DNA of 64,000 nt, taken from assembly GCA_023393165.1 (NCBI GenBank), contig JAEWMJ010000004.1, positions 143,128 through 207,127 of the forward strand, given 5' to 3'. The notes under the pieces are model-generated. The model was not told the DNA's origin and did not search any database. It worked only from the letters and a program-made list of their open reading frames with translations. Shown here one piece after another: positions 42,955 to 51,584 of the stretch (within the stretch, counting starts at the first letter, position 1; each line of letters begins with the position of its first letter). The DNA is from Bacillota bacterium (GTDB lineage Bacteria > Bacillota > Clostridia > Christensenellales > Christensenellaceae). Position numbers and translations under genes: made by a program.

Positions 42955-43832
42955 TTGTCACCTAATTCCAAAAATTTATCGTCCAGTTCCTGCGTCGCAT
43001 AAATGGTGTGCGTATGCCATATCTTTTCCAGATTCTCGAAGTTGGAAACCAATTCGTTTTTCTTACGCAGTCCCAAAAGAATAATAAGCACATTGATCAA
43101 GCTCAGAGGCGCAACAAGCGAATCCACAAAAGAATTCATGTTGCTTTTTGTAATCAGATTATAATCCGAATACTGTGCGGGCGGAGAAGCTTCGTTGTCC
43201 GTAATGGTTACGACCGTGCAGCCTTTGGATTTAAAATATCCGAGCCCCTCTACGGTTAAAAGGGAATATCTTGGAAAACTGATTCCGATGACAATGTCAC
43301 GCTCGCTTGCATACAGCGCCTGCGCATAAATATCGCTGTGCCCAAAATTGATGATCTTTACGTTTGATATAAAATAACCCATATAATACGCCAGGAACTG
43401 TGCCAGCGGCGCGCTCGCACGCGTGCCCAGAATATAAACGGTATCGGCAGAAAGAATGCTTTCAACAACGCTGTCAATCATCCGGGGATCAATATTGTTT
43501 TGCGTGGCTTTTATATTATTAATATCCAATTTAAACGCAGTTTCCAGTATCTCTTTGGATGTAAGGCCTTCCATAAGTTCCAGCCGCTGTACATTGGTCA
43601 GCTTGTTTTTGATCACTTCCTGAAAATCCTTCTGCAATTCGGGATATCCCTCGTATCCAAGCGCGTAAGCAAAACGCACAACCGTGGACTCGCTGACGCC
43701 GACGGTTGCGGAAAGCGCTGCCGCCGTCATGAACGCAGCCTTATCGTAATTGTGCAGAATGTAATTGGCAATCTGTTTCTGCCCCTTGCTCATCGTCTTG
43801 AATTCGAGATTAATCCTGTCTATGATATTCAT
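42951..43832 (-). CDS. MurR/RpiR family transcriptional regulator
   Basis: A 293-residue regulator with an N-terminal RpiR helix-turn-helix (about 1-77; VGVSESTVVRFAYALGYEGYPE marks the recognition region, given here in part as SESTVVRFAYALGY) and a SIS sugar-isomerase domain (about 125-255) with VYILGTRASAPLAQFLAYY. Such proteins bind phosphosugar effectors. The gene is followed by the HI0933 flavoprotein with a four-base overlap, which may be its target. No sugar-catabolic genes are nearby, so the effector is open. Confidence 0.88.
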   Translation of the reverse strand: MNIIDRINLEFKTMSKGQKQIANYILHNYDKAAFMTAAALSATVGVSESTVVRFAYALGYEGYPELQKDFQEVIKNKLTNVQRLELMEGLTSKEILETAFKLDINNIKATQNNIDPRMIDSVVESILSADTVYILGTRASAPLAQFLAYYMGYFISNVKIINFGHSDIYAQALYASERDIVIGISFPRYSLLTVEGLGYFKSKGCTVVTITDNEASPPAQYSDYNLITKSNMNSFVDSLVAPLSLINVLIILLGLRKKNELVSNFENLEKIWHTHTIYATQELDDKFLELGDK

Positions 43833-43881
43833 ATTAACCCTCCATTAATTACCCTTATGTTAATCATTATATCATAGTTTT

Positions 43882-44664
43882 TTAATTATGCAATTTTAAG
43901 TTTTTAAAATTGCATTTTAAGGCGTCCATTTGCTCATAATCCGTTAAGTCGCAATGCAGGGGCGTCAAAGCGATATACCCCTCGCTCATAATATTCGAGT
44001 CCGTTTCCTCTACCGACCTGTTTCCGATATATCCGCCGGAAAGCCAGTAATATTCCCTTCCCCTGGGATCCGTTCTTTTTTCATAGTGTTCGTCATACTG
44101 CAGTTCGCCCTGCCTGCCGAATTTAAAGCCTTTTATCTGATCAAAAGAAATCGCTGGTATGTTCATATTAATGACCTGTTTGATGTCGTTTTCCACATCC
44201 ACCTGCTTAAGGAAAAACTCAACACATTTTGCAGCGTCATCCAGGTACTCCATGGAACCTAAATCCTTCATCTGAAGAGATACGGCGATTCCCTTATACC
44301 CCATAACCGCCGCTTCCAGCGCAGCAGACGTCGTGCCCGAGCAAAAAATATCAGAGCCAAGATTGGAGCCAATGTTGATTCCCGATACCACAAGATCGAT
44401 TTTTTCTTTCACAATCGCCCGTATCCCGAGTTTGACGGAATCAGCCGGCGTACCGGAAACCGAATACGCAGGGATATCCTCCATACCGGAAAGAATCAGT
44501 TTTTTAGCGAAAAGAGGGAGATTCATAGTAATGGAATGCCCGCTTGCGCTTCTCTCCCCGCTGGGCGCAACGATCCAGACCTTGCTGTTTTGTGCGAGAC
44601 GGGCAGCCAGAGCGGCTATTCCCGGCGAATGTACGCCGTCGTCGTTGGTAATCAATATATTCAT
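43882..44664 (-). CDS. surE: 5'/3'-nucleotidase SurE
   Basis: A 260-residue metal-dependent phosphatase on nucleoside monophosphates. NILITNDDGVHSPGIAALA at the N-terminus carries the metal-binding Asp pair, with GERSASGHSITM, SGTPADSVKLG and VSGINIGSNLGSDIFCSGTT (in parts) following. Length and order fit SurE. GAGGACC lies before the start. It is 60 bases downstream of the palindromic copy B, after the carboxyltransferase operon, and may be read from it. Confidence 0.95.
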   Translation of the reverse strand: MNILITNDDGVHSPGIAALAARLAQNSKVWIVAPSGERSASGHSITMNLPLFAKKLILSGMEDIPAYSVSGTPADSVKLGIRAIVKEKIDLVVSGINIGSNLGSDIFCSGTTSAALEAAVMGYKGIAVSLQMKDLGSMEYLDDAAKCVEFFLKQVDVENDIKQVINMNIPAISFDQIKGFKFGRQGELQYDEHYEKRTDPRGREYYWLSGGYIGNRSVEETDSNIMSEGYIALTPLHCDLTDYEQMDALKCNFKNLKLHN

Positions 44665-44723
44665 TGAGGGTCCTCCTTTTCAAATAATATTCTCCATCGC
44701 CCAACTAAAAATACACTTTAATA

Positions 44724-44805
44724 ATCCGCGTATACTTCCTATATGAAGTTTACGCGGATACATTTATCTGCCTAAGGGCAGCGGTCGGCTCCACCCCGCC
44801 GAGTT
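44724..44805 (-). repeat. Dispersed 3' palindromic element, copy B (after the 5S gene)
   Basis: Starts at the stop of the carboxyltransferase 5S-type gene. On the minus strand it reads AACTCGGCGGGG, then GCCGACCGCTGCC, and ends in a 36-base palindrome (44724-44759) with ATCCGCGTA and TACGCGGAT arms around ACTTCATATAGGAAGT. It is in the same orientation and gene-relative place as copy A at 37078-37174. Confidence 0.75.
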
Positions 44806-46203
44806 TCAAATAGGATGAATTTTATTTTCCCTGTCCAGCATCTCTGAATCCAGCTTGTATTTTTTTGCCCGCCTGAATTCAAAGAACTTTGGCGCGACCT
44901 GCGGGAACATTGCGTAAGAAAGTATATCTTCTTCCTGCTCCATGTATTCCTTGATTTCTTCTCTGTATTTGTCCAGTTCAGGCGCGATATCGTCCGCCGG
45001 ACGGTGTGTGATGACCTCATCGTCCCCGATGCATTTTTTACGCACATCCTCGTTTACAGGCGCGGGCAATTGCCCGTATTCGCCGCGCAGGAGGCCCTTG
45101 GACTCCTTTGTAACGGTCTTATACCGTTCGCCCGAAAGAACGTTGAACACAGCCTGGGTGCCAACGATCTGGCTGGTGGGTGTCACAAGCGGAGGATATC
45201 CGAAGTCCTCACGAACGCGCGGAACTTCCTGAAGCACCTCTATAAATTTGTCTTCCGCGCCCGCTTTTTTCAGCTGGCTTAAAAGGTTGGACAGCATGCC
45301 GCCCGGAACCTGATACAGCAGGGTGTTGATATCCACGCCCAGTACCTTGGGATCCAGATGATGATCGGTTTTCAGCCTTTTGGCCGCTATCTCAAAATGC
45401 TTCGCAGCCTGGTTCAGAAGCCCAAGATCAATGCCCGGATCATATTCCGTCCCCTTCAAAGTAGCGATAAGAGACTCTGTGCAGGGCTGGGACGTGCCGT
45501 TTGCCAAGGGCGATAAGGCAGTGTCCACTATATCCACGCCGGCTTCGATTGCCTTCAGATATGTCATATCGCCTACCCCGCTGGTGTTGTGCGTATGCAA
45601 ATGGATCGGAATTTTTATTACTTTTTTCATTTCCGAAACCAGTTTGAAGGCGTCGTACGGCAGAAGCAGGTTTGCCATATCTTTGACGCATATGGAATGC
45701 GCTCCCATCTTTTCTAGTTCTGCAGCCATATTTACAAAATATGCGATATTGTGTACAGGGCTTGTTGTGTATGAAACCGCGGCTTCACACCAGCCGCCGT
45801 ATTTTATGGTGGCCTGCATCGCGGTTTTCATGTTGCGGATATCGTTTAGGGCGTCGAATATACGGATAACGTCTATTCCGTTTTCAATAGCTTTTTTTAC
45901 AAAAAAATCAACGAAATCGTCCGCATAATTTTTATACCCCAAAAGGTTCTGTCCGCGAAGGAGCATTTGCAGCCGGGTTTGCGGCATCGCCTTTTTCAGC
46001 GTCCGGAGCCGCTCCCAAGGATCTTCATTCAAAAAGCGAAGGCAGGAATCGTATGTTGCTCCTCCCCAGCATTCCAGAGACCAGTAACCGGCTTTATCCA
46101 GTATTTCCGCACCCGGGATCATTTCATCCGTCGTCATGCGCGTAGCGGCATGGGACTGGTGCGCATCCCGCATAATTGTATCTGTAATATATACCTTACC
46201 CAT
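44806..46203 (-). CDS. Carboxyltransferase 5S-type subunit (OadA/PycB-like)
   Basis: A 465-residue carboxyltransferase of the HMGL-like TIM-barrel family: pyruvate carboxylase subunit B, oxaloacetate decarboxylase alpha, or transcarboxylase 5S. TIMRDAHQSHAATRM is at the active-site mouth (residues 8-22), with the carboxylated-lysine region in SICVKDMANLLLPYDA and metal ligands in HLHTHNTSGVGD. No biotin-carrier domain is attached; that is the preceding gene. With the other three genes it forms a soluble-looking carboxyltransferase system. It would exchange CO2 between biotin and pyruvate or oxaloacetate. Confidence 0.88.
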   Translation of the reverse strand: MGKVYITDTIMRDAHQSHAATRMTTDEMIPGAEILDKAGYWSLECWGGATYDSCLRFLNEDPWERLRTLKKAMPQTRLQMLLRGQNLLGYKNYADDFVDFFVKKAIENGIDVIRIFDALNDIRNMKTAMQATIKYGGWCEAAVSYTTSPVHNIAYFVNMAAELEKMGAHSICVKDMANLLLPYDAFKLVSEMKKVIKIPIHLHTHNTSGVGDMTYLKAIEAGVDIVDTALSPLANGTSQPCTESLIATLKGTEYDPGIDLGLLNQAAKHFEIAAKRLKTDHHLDPKVLGVDINTLLYQVPGGMLSNLLSQLKKAGAEDKFIEVLQEVPRVREDFGYPPLVTPTSQIVGTQAVFNVLSGERYKTVTKESKGLLRGEYGQLPAPVNEDVRKKCIGDDEVITHRPADDIAPELDKYREEIKEYMEQEEDILSYAMFPQVAPKFFEFRRAKKYKLDSEMLDRENKIHPI

Positions 46204-46295
46204 TGGATTCTCCTTTTTCGGTTTGCGCCGTATCAGGCCGGCGCAGTTTTGATCATGGGGTCCCCGGAAAGCCGTAAGACTTTTTGGGGTGTAAA

Positions 46296-46706
46296 TTATC
46301 CTATTACCAAAAGAGGATCACCGGTGTTGACCGACATATCCCTGGCAGCAGCAATGGAAATAACGGTTCCGCTCTTTGGAGCCATGATTTCGTTTTCCAT
46401 CTTCATTGCCTCAATAATAACAAGGACATCTCCTTCCGATACCTTGTCGCCCACAGAGACATTTACCGATAAAACAGTGCCCGGCAGGGGCGAATCGACC
46501 TTTGTTGCGCCGGACGGCACTTCAAGATTCTTTGGCGCGGCAGGCGCGGTCTCTTTTTCGGGCATTTGAGCAGTAGGAACTACCGGCGCATATGCCGGAG
46601 CCGGAGCAGAAGCCGCTGCGGCTGAAGGAGCCTGCGCAGTGCCGCCCAGCTCTTCGACTTCCACCTCATAAGACGTTCCGTTTACTTTTATTAAAAATCT
46701 ACGCAT
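46296..46706 (-). CDS. Biotin carboxyl carrier protein
   Basis: A 136-residue biotin carrier of the transcarboxylase 1.3S or OadA C-terminal type. An Ala/Pro-rich linker (about 27-55) precedes the lipoyl-like domain, whose EAMKMENEIMAP contains the lysine to be biotinylated (in MKM). The frame is open to 46769, but GGAG at eight bases sets the ATG at 46706. It stands between an OadG-like gene and the 5S-type gene. A GC-rich hairpin lies in the 90-base gap after it. Confidence 0.93.
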   Translation of the reverse strand: MRRFLIKVNGTSYEVEVEELGGTAQAPSAAAASAPAPAYAPVVPTAQMPEKETAPAAPKNLEVPSGATKVDSPLPGTVLSVNVSVGDKVSEGDVLVIIEAMKMENEIMAPKSGTVISIAAARDMSVNTGDPLLVIG

Positions 46707-46723
46707 ATTCGTTTCTCCTAAAT

Positions 46724-46966
46724 TTAAAAATGATTCAATATCTGAAAGTCCCTGCCCGATCTTTTCCATGCAGACGGACTTACTCTTTTATACGAACGGA
46801 TAACGATACCATTCGGGCTCGTACCCATCATGGCGGCGACAGCCGCTGAGAGCACCGCAATCAGTTCTTTTTCGTCTTTTTGCGGCAGGGCTGCTTCAGA
46901 AGTTTCTATCTCTTTTTTTTCCGGCAAAGCCGTACTTTTATTTTTTTTGCTTTTTTTCCCGAACAA
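46724..46966 (-). CDS. OadG-like small subunit without membrane helix
   Basis: An 80-residue protein of the carboxyltransferase operon. The C-terminal ELIAVLSAAVAAMMGTS followed by IVIRSYKRVSPSAWKRSGR matches the C-terminal region of OadG/MmdD gamma or delta subunits. The N-terminal 30 residues are Lys/Ser-rich and no membrane helix is seen, although family members usually have one. The start is taken as the TTG at 46966 behind GGAGG; the frame is open further, to 47044, overlapping mmdA. Function is probably in complex assembly. Confidence 0.65.
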   Translation of the reverse strand: MFGKKSKKNKSTALPEKKEIETSEAALPQKDEKELIAVLSAAVAAMMGTSPNGIVIRSYKRVSPSAWKRSGRDFQILNHF

Positions 46967-46979
46967 ATCCCGGCACCTC

Positions 46980-48494
46980 CTACAACGGCAGTACGCCGTG
47001 TTTTTTAGGCGGCTTACTCTGACGCTTTGTGATACATGCTTCAAGAGCGCCTATCACCATTTGCCTGGTTGCGGACGGCGCTATGACATCGTCCACCACG
47101 CCCAGTCTGGCGGCTGTAAAGGCGTTTGCATATTCCGTTTTATATTTTTCGATAGCCGCAGATCTTGCGGATATCGGATCATCAGCCGAGGTGATCTCTT
47201 TTTCATACTGTATCAGAGCGCCTGCTTCCTCCGGCAGCGCGGAAATTACAGCGCTGCTCCAGGCCAATACGATATCGGCGTTTGCGGACTTTACAGCCAG
47301 CAGTCCCGCGGCTACGGCCTGCCCGGTTATCACGGCAACCATGGGAACGGTTGCCTGCGCCAGGGCATACAGCAAACCCGAAATATCCGATATCAGGTTT
47401 TCGTTTTGTATTTCGTCCTGGACAGGAATGTCTCCGCTATCCACTATCAGAATTACCGGAATATGATATGCGTCCAGAATCATAATAAATCGCGCTGCCT
47501 TTTTGGCGGTGGCCCCTGTCAGGGTTTCCGTCCCCCGGGTTGCAACAAACCCAACCGTATTGCCGTTCATCCTGGCGAATCCAGTGATGGCTTCTTTTGC
47601 ATAATGCGCGTGATATTCTAAAAAATCATTATTATCTGCAATTTTTATGATCAGATCCCGTGCGTCCAAATCATACGCATCGCTCTCTGGAATCTGACGG
47701 TTTAAATCATCCTCCGCCATCTGTGAAGGCGCTTCGTCCAGATTATTGGATGGAAGATAAGAAAGCAATCTGCGCACGGCGGCATACGCCTCGTTTTCAT
47801 TCGCGGAAAAAAACTGGGCCGTTCCAGTCCTTTCATTCATGGCCTGAGCGCCGCTTATATTATCCACCTTAAATGCTTCTCCCATTGAGGATGAAACGAT
47901 CTGCTGCCCGTGCATAAGTAAAACGGCAGCTTTATCCACTGCAAAAGTAAAATCTGATAAACCGGCGATTACCGCTGCAGCGCCAATGCATGGACCCGCC
48001 ACAACGCAAACCGTCGGCACAACGCCGGATATATCAGTCATCTTTTTGACTAATACGCCATAAGCGCCCATCGCCGCCGCGCCTTCCGATATTCGCGCGC
48101 CGCCCGAATCCAGAATGCCGATAACGGGAGCGCCGTTTTGCAGCGCCATATCCATTATTTTTACTATTTTCTGCGCCTGAGCACAGCTCATGGAGCCGTT
48201 TAGGACCGTGTAATCCTGCGCATAAACATATATGGGCCGTCCGTCCACAGTGCCGTATCCGGTAATAACCCCTTCGCCGGCTGCAGTTACGCTTTCAAAT
48301 CCGGTTGTCGACTGCGAGCGTTCATAAAACTTATCCAGTTCTATAAAACTTGCATCGTCAAGCAATATCCGGACCCTCTCCCTCGCGGTCATTTTGCCCA
48401 GCTTGTGCTGCGCCTCAATTTTTTCCGTGCCGCCGCCGAGCTGTGCTGAATTCATTTTATCAGCCAGTTCGGTAAGACTGCTTTTTTTGTCCAT
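46980..48494 (-). CDS. mmdA: Acyl-CoA carboxyltransferase (12S/MmdA-like)
   Basis: A 504-residue carboxyltransferase with the two crotonase-like halves of the acetyl-CoA carboxylase beta/propionyl-CoA carboxylase group, matching the transcarboxylase 12S subunit and methylmalonyl-CoA decarboxylase alpha. ARERVRILLDDASFIELDKF, IGILDSGGARISEGAAAMG, and VAGPCIGAAAVIAGLSDF are typical. It is first in the operon, ahead of the OadG-like, biotin-carrier and 5S-type genes. The acyl-CoA substrate (propionyl- or methylmalonyl-CoA, or another) is inferred from family resemblance only. Confidence 0.88.
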   Translation of the reverse strand: MDKKSSLTELADKMNSAQLGGGTEKIEAQHKLGKMTARERVRILLDDASFIELDKFYERSQSTTGFESVTAAGEGVITGYGTVDGRPIYVYAQDYTVLNGSMSCAQAQKIVKIMDMALQNGAPVIGILDSGGARISEGAAAMGAYGVLVKKMTDISGVVPTVCVVAGPCIGAAAVIAGLSDFTFAVDKAAVLLMHGQQIVSSSMGEAFKVDNISGAQAMNERTGTAQFFSANENEAYAAVRRLLSYLPSNNLDEAPSQMAEDDLNRQIPESDAYDLDARDLIIKIADNNDFLEYHAHYAKEAITGFARMNGNTVGFVATRGTETLTGATAKKAARFIMILDAYHIPVILIVDSGDIPVQDEIQNENLISDISGLLYALAQATVPMVAVITGQAVAAGLLAVKSANADIVLAWSSAVISALPEEAGALIQYEKEITSADDPISARSAAIEKYKTEYANAFTAARLGVVDDVIAPSATRQMVIGALEACITKRQSKPPKKHGVLPL

Positions 48495-48624
48495 AAAACT
48501 TCCTCCGCGTGTAAATTAAAATACTTCCCTATATTCTTTATACAACATAATAAACCTATTTCCTTTATAATCAGAATAAAATTTATATTTTTTATGCCCT
48601 CTTGCGCCGGCCCATCTTTCCAAT

Positions 48625-48658
48625 AAAAATAGTCGGCAAAAGTGTTATTTGCCGGCTA
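48625..48658 (-). terminator. Intrinsic terminator of rluB overlapping its stop codon
   Basis: The minus strand has AAATAGCCGGCAAA pairing with TTTGCCGACTATTT, followed by TTTATTG. The left arm includes the last codons of rluB. Confidence 0.75.
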
Positions 48659-49361
48659 TTTTGTTTAAATATGTGACTTCATCCGCAGTCAGTCGTCGAT
48701 ATTGTCCTTTTTTTAAATTGCCCAATTTTATTTCGCCGATGCCTACACGTTTCAAATAAACGACTTCTTTTCCAACAATTTCGAACATCCGGCGAAGCTG
48801 CCTGTTTTTGCCCTCGGTGATCACGCACAGGATCTCCGTGCGGTTTTCTTCTCTTTTTATTACGCTGAAAACCGCCTTGTTTGTCTTGTATCCATCCAGC
48901 ATCACGCCTGTTTCCAGCTTTTTGATTTCTTCATCCGTAATGGTGGAGTTGATCACGGCAAGATACTTTTTTTCAACGCTGTGCCTGGGATGCGTCAGTA
49001 CATTGGCAAGCTCCCCGTCATTCGTTAAAATCAGCAGTCCCTCGGATGTAAAATCCAGCCTTCCTACAGGGTAGAGCCTTTCTTTAATGTCACCTACAAG
49101 ATCCATAACGGTCAATCTTCCCTTATCGTCGCTGCAGGTGGACACATATCCCGCAGGCTTATTCAGCATCAGATAAACTTTATTTTTTTGTACAGAAACT
49201 TTTTTCCCCTTATAAGCAACGGTATCACGTTCCGGGTCCACTATAAAACCCATTTGGGTAACCGTTTCACCGTTTACCCTGATCAGCCCCTGCGAAATAT
49301 ACTCTTCACATTTCCTTCTTGATGCCACTCCGCAGTCGGCCAGGTATTTTTGAAGCCTCAT
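48645..49361 (-). CDS. rluB: 23S rRNA pseudouridine synthase (RluB/RsuA family)
   Basis: A 238-residue pseudouridine synthase with an N-terminal S4 domain (RLQKYLADCGVASRRKCEEYI, residues 2-22) and the catalytic domain with the Asp in YPVGRLDFTSEGLLILTNDG. The C-terminal EGKNRQLRRMFE is the family signature. RluB modifies U2605 in 23S rRNA and RsuA U516 in 16S; the sequence alone does not decide between them, though in this neighbourhood (scpAB, dac, ytfJ) RluB is usual. It is last in a unit with the D-Ala carboxypeptidase gene. Confidence 0.9.
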   Translation of the reverse strand: MRLQKYLADCGVASRRKCEEYISQGLIRVNGETVTQMGFIVDPERDTVAYKGKKVSVQKNKVYLMLNKPAGYVSTCSDDKGRLTVMDLVGDIKERLYPVGRLDFTSEGLLILTNDGELANVLTHPRHSVEKKYLAVINSTITDEEIKKLETGVMLDGYKTNKAVFSVIKREENRTEILCVITEGKNRQLRRMFEIVGKEVVYLKRVGIGEIKLGNLKKGQYRRLTADEVTYLNKIAGK

Positions 49362-49370
49362 TGATTTCCT

Positions 49371-50495
49371 CTATCCGTATATATAATTCTCAATGATCTT
49401 GTGGAGGTTGTACTCATACGAATTTTCTATGACGTCGCCTGCAGCAAGGACCGGAATCTCCGTCATTTTCTGATCACCCAGAAACACCTCGATTTTTCCG
49501 ACTTCCTGCCCGGTCTTGACAGGAGCGACAATTTTCGAAATGGTTACAACCTTTCGAATAGACGCGCTTTCATCACCCGTAACCGGGTAAGAACAGCCGC
49601 CTCCCGCAACCAGTTCCACTGTGCCCGGAAGCCCGTCAACGACATCGGCAGGTCCGAGCGGATCACCTTCATTTACTATATTCACTTTTTGGTAATTTGT
49701 AAACCCGTAATCCAAAACTTCTCGTGAATCCGCGAACATATCGTAATCATCCAGCAGTACGGTAATGATCTCCATGCCGTTGCGCATGGCGGATCCTACA
49801 AAACACCTTCCCGAGTCTTGTGTATAACCGGTTTTCACGCCGGTAGCGCCTTCATATTGCCAAAGATTTCGGTTTTTATTTTTCAGAACCCTCTTGTACT
49901 CGTGTCCTTCCCAGGGCATTTCCCGGTATACGGTGGATACTATTGTTCTGAAAGTCTCGTTTTTCATGGCATAGGCTGTAATCAGCGCAAGATCGTACGC
50001 AGTGGTATAATGGTTTTCATTGTATAAACCATTGGGATTTACAAAGTTTGTGTTGACCGCTCCAAGTTCTGCCGCCTTCTTGTTCATTTCGGCTACAAAT
50101 GCTTCAACGCTTCCGGATATATGTTCTGCAACCGCGACAGCAGCGTCGTTTCCTGAAGAGAGCATCAGTCCGTAAAGCAGGTTTTCCAGGGTGATATGCT
50201 CCCCAACGCCGAGCCACATTGATGATCCTTCAACACCTGACGCATTGGGAGAAACGGTGGCGACGTCGCTTAAGTTCCCTTTTTCAATTGCCAGAATTGC
50301 GGTCATTATTTTAGTGGTGCTGGCCTCAGGAAGCTTTTTATCCTTGTCTTTTTCAAGAAGCACGCGCAGTGAATCACGCTCTATGACTACAGCGCCTCCC
50401 GCATTGGAGATATCCGGCGCCACAGGTGCCGCATGAGCGTCTACGCTAAAGAATAGAATCAGGCAAAACAGAATCGTCGCTATGATTTTTTTCAA
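49371..50495 (-). CDS. dacF: D-alanyl-D-alanine carboxypeptidase (S11, DacF-like)
   Basis: A 374-residue penicillin-binding carboxypeptidase trimming peptidoglycan stem peptides. A signal peptide ends near DAHA (residue 22). All three S11 motifs are intact: STTK at 59-62, SGN at 114-116 and KTG at 221-223. The C-terminal tail is hydrophobic and amphipathic, like the membrane anchor of PBP5. It follows ytfJ with a four-base overlap. A related but degenerate protein is encoded at 53793. Confidence 0.95.
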   Translation of the reverse strand: MKKIIATILFCLILFFSVDAHAAPVAPDISNAGGAVVIERDSLRVLLEKDKDKKLPEASTTKIMTAILAIEKGNLSDVATVSPNASGVEGSSMWLGVGEHITLENLLYGLMLSSGNDAAVAVAEHISGSVEAFVAEMNKKAAELGAVNTNFVNPNGLYNENHYTTAYDLALITAYAMKNETFRTIVSTVYREMPWEGHEYKRVLKNKNRNLWQYEGATGVKTGYTQDSGRCFVGSAMRNGMEIITVLLDDYDMFADSREVLDYGFTNYQKVNIVNEGDPLGPADVVDGLPGTVELVAGGGCSYPVTGDESASIRKVVTISKIVAPVKTGQEVGKIEVFLGDQKMTEIPVLAAGDVIENSYEYNLHKIIENYIYG

Positions 50496-50893
50496 TTGCT
50501 AGACACCTTTTTTTCCTGTTTGTTTTGTTCAAACACTCTTTTTATCTGCGTTATGATCTGAGGCACCTTATCCAGCAGTGAATCGTATGTGTTTGCGTGC
50601 TCTACCGTCAAAAGTTTTACGTCGTCGTTTTTTACAATCAAAAAGGCAATCGGGACTATGGTAATACCGGCTCCTCCGCCTCCGCCAAACGGGTGTTTTG
50701 CGTCTTCCTGCGTATTTTCCTTATTTTTACCGTACTCCCCGCCGCCGGTGACAAATCCGAAGCTGACTTTTGAAACAGGCAAAATGGTGTTTCCGTCGGG
50801 TGTGATTATCGCGTCCCCCACTATGGTGTTTACATCTACCATTTGCTTGATTTCATTCATTGTTACTTGCATAATTGTTTCTATTGGATGCAT
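50492..50893 (-). CDS. ytfJ: YtfJ/GerW family sporulation protein
   Basis: A 133-residue soluble protein. The family core VDVNTIVGDAIITPDGNTIL at 19-38 and SFGFVTGGGEYG near 44-55 are clear, and the Gly-rich FGGGGGAGITIVPIAFLI is characteristic. YtfJ (GerW) is needed for lysozyme-dependent germination in B. subtilis. The start overlaps DUF2953 by 41 bases. It is preceded by the DUF2953 gene, a standard pairing, and precedes dacF. Confidence 0.92.
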   Translation of the reverse strand: MHPIETIMQVTMNEIKQMVDVNTIVGDAIITPDGNTILPVSKVSFGFVTGGGEYGKNKENTQEDAKHPFGGGGGAGITIVPIAFLIVKNDDVKLLTVEHANTYDSLLDKVPQIITQIKRVFEQNKQEKKVSSN

Positions 50894-51455
50894 TGTTCAT
50901 AACCGCCCTTTCTTTTTTGACTTTAAAATATCTGATTATAATATTTACTAAATCAATTTTTAATATGCAGTTCAGAAATACAGTAATTTTTTCTTTTTTA
51001 AAAACCGGGGTCGTTTTGACAGTTACCTGGTCCATGCGAAAATGGTCCTCAACAATGGGCAGAAGCGTATGTATAACGGCTAAGATCAATGCGCAAAACA
51101 GGCATGTATCCTTTGCTTCCTCAAATCCCACTTTCAACTCAAAATCCAATTTTTCAACATAGAAGGAAGGATACAGTATCTTTGTGATATCCGGATCGTA
51201 CCGGCCCATTTTTGCCAGATTCATGATCTTGCTTGTTTTTCCCCTCTTTTTCACAATCATGATCTGCAGGCTTTCGTCCGGGTTCCGCTTCATTGCGATC
51301 ACAAGCCTTATCACCCGGAATTTCATGAGTGCGCCGAAAGATATATAATAAAAATAATGTTTTTTATATTTCTCTATCTTCAGAAAAACAAAAATCCGCC
51401 TCATGCCTATATAAAAGGTGACAATAGTGGCGATGATCAAAATAATCTTAAGCAA
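50853..51455 (-). CDS. DUF2953 membrane protein
   Basis: A 200-residue protein with an N-terminal membrane helix (about 3-19) and a second hydrophobic patch near 120-137. The rest is basic and beta-rich. It matches the DUF2953 family, which habitually lies between scpB and ytfJ. The C-terminal 14 codons overlap ytfJ in another frame. It may be an envelope component active at sporulation, but the function is not known. Confidence 0.78.
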   Translation of the reverse strand: MLKIILIIATIVTFYIGMRRIFVFLKIEKYKKHYFYYISFGALMKFRVIRLVIAMKRNPDESLQIMIVKKRGKTSKIMNLAKMGRYDPDITKILYPSFYVEKLDFELKVGFEEAKDTCLFCALILAVIHTLLPIVEDHFRMDQVTVKTTPVFKKEKITVFLNCILKIDLVNIIIRYFKVKKERAVMNNASNRNNYASNNE

Positions 51456-51500
51456 TTGTCATAACCCCGATCTTTTTTAACTATTATCTGATAAAATTTG

Positions 51501-51526
51501 TAAAAAAATACGCCCGAATGGGCGCA
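51501..51526 (-). terminator. Intrinsic terminator after scpB
   Basis: CGCCCGAATGGGCG gives a GC-rich stem (51511-51524) followed on the minus strand by a run of T. It separates scpB from the DUF2953 unit. Confidence 0.85.
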
Positions 51527-51584
51527 GCACAAAATTATATGTTTATTATTTTAAAGATACGCTGTCCAAGCTGCCGGCAGATAT

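Noticed and set aside
44772..45047. 91-residue frame at the end of the carboxyltransferase operon
   Set aside because: It is an alternate frame of the 5S-type gene and the palindromic element after it.
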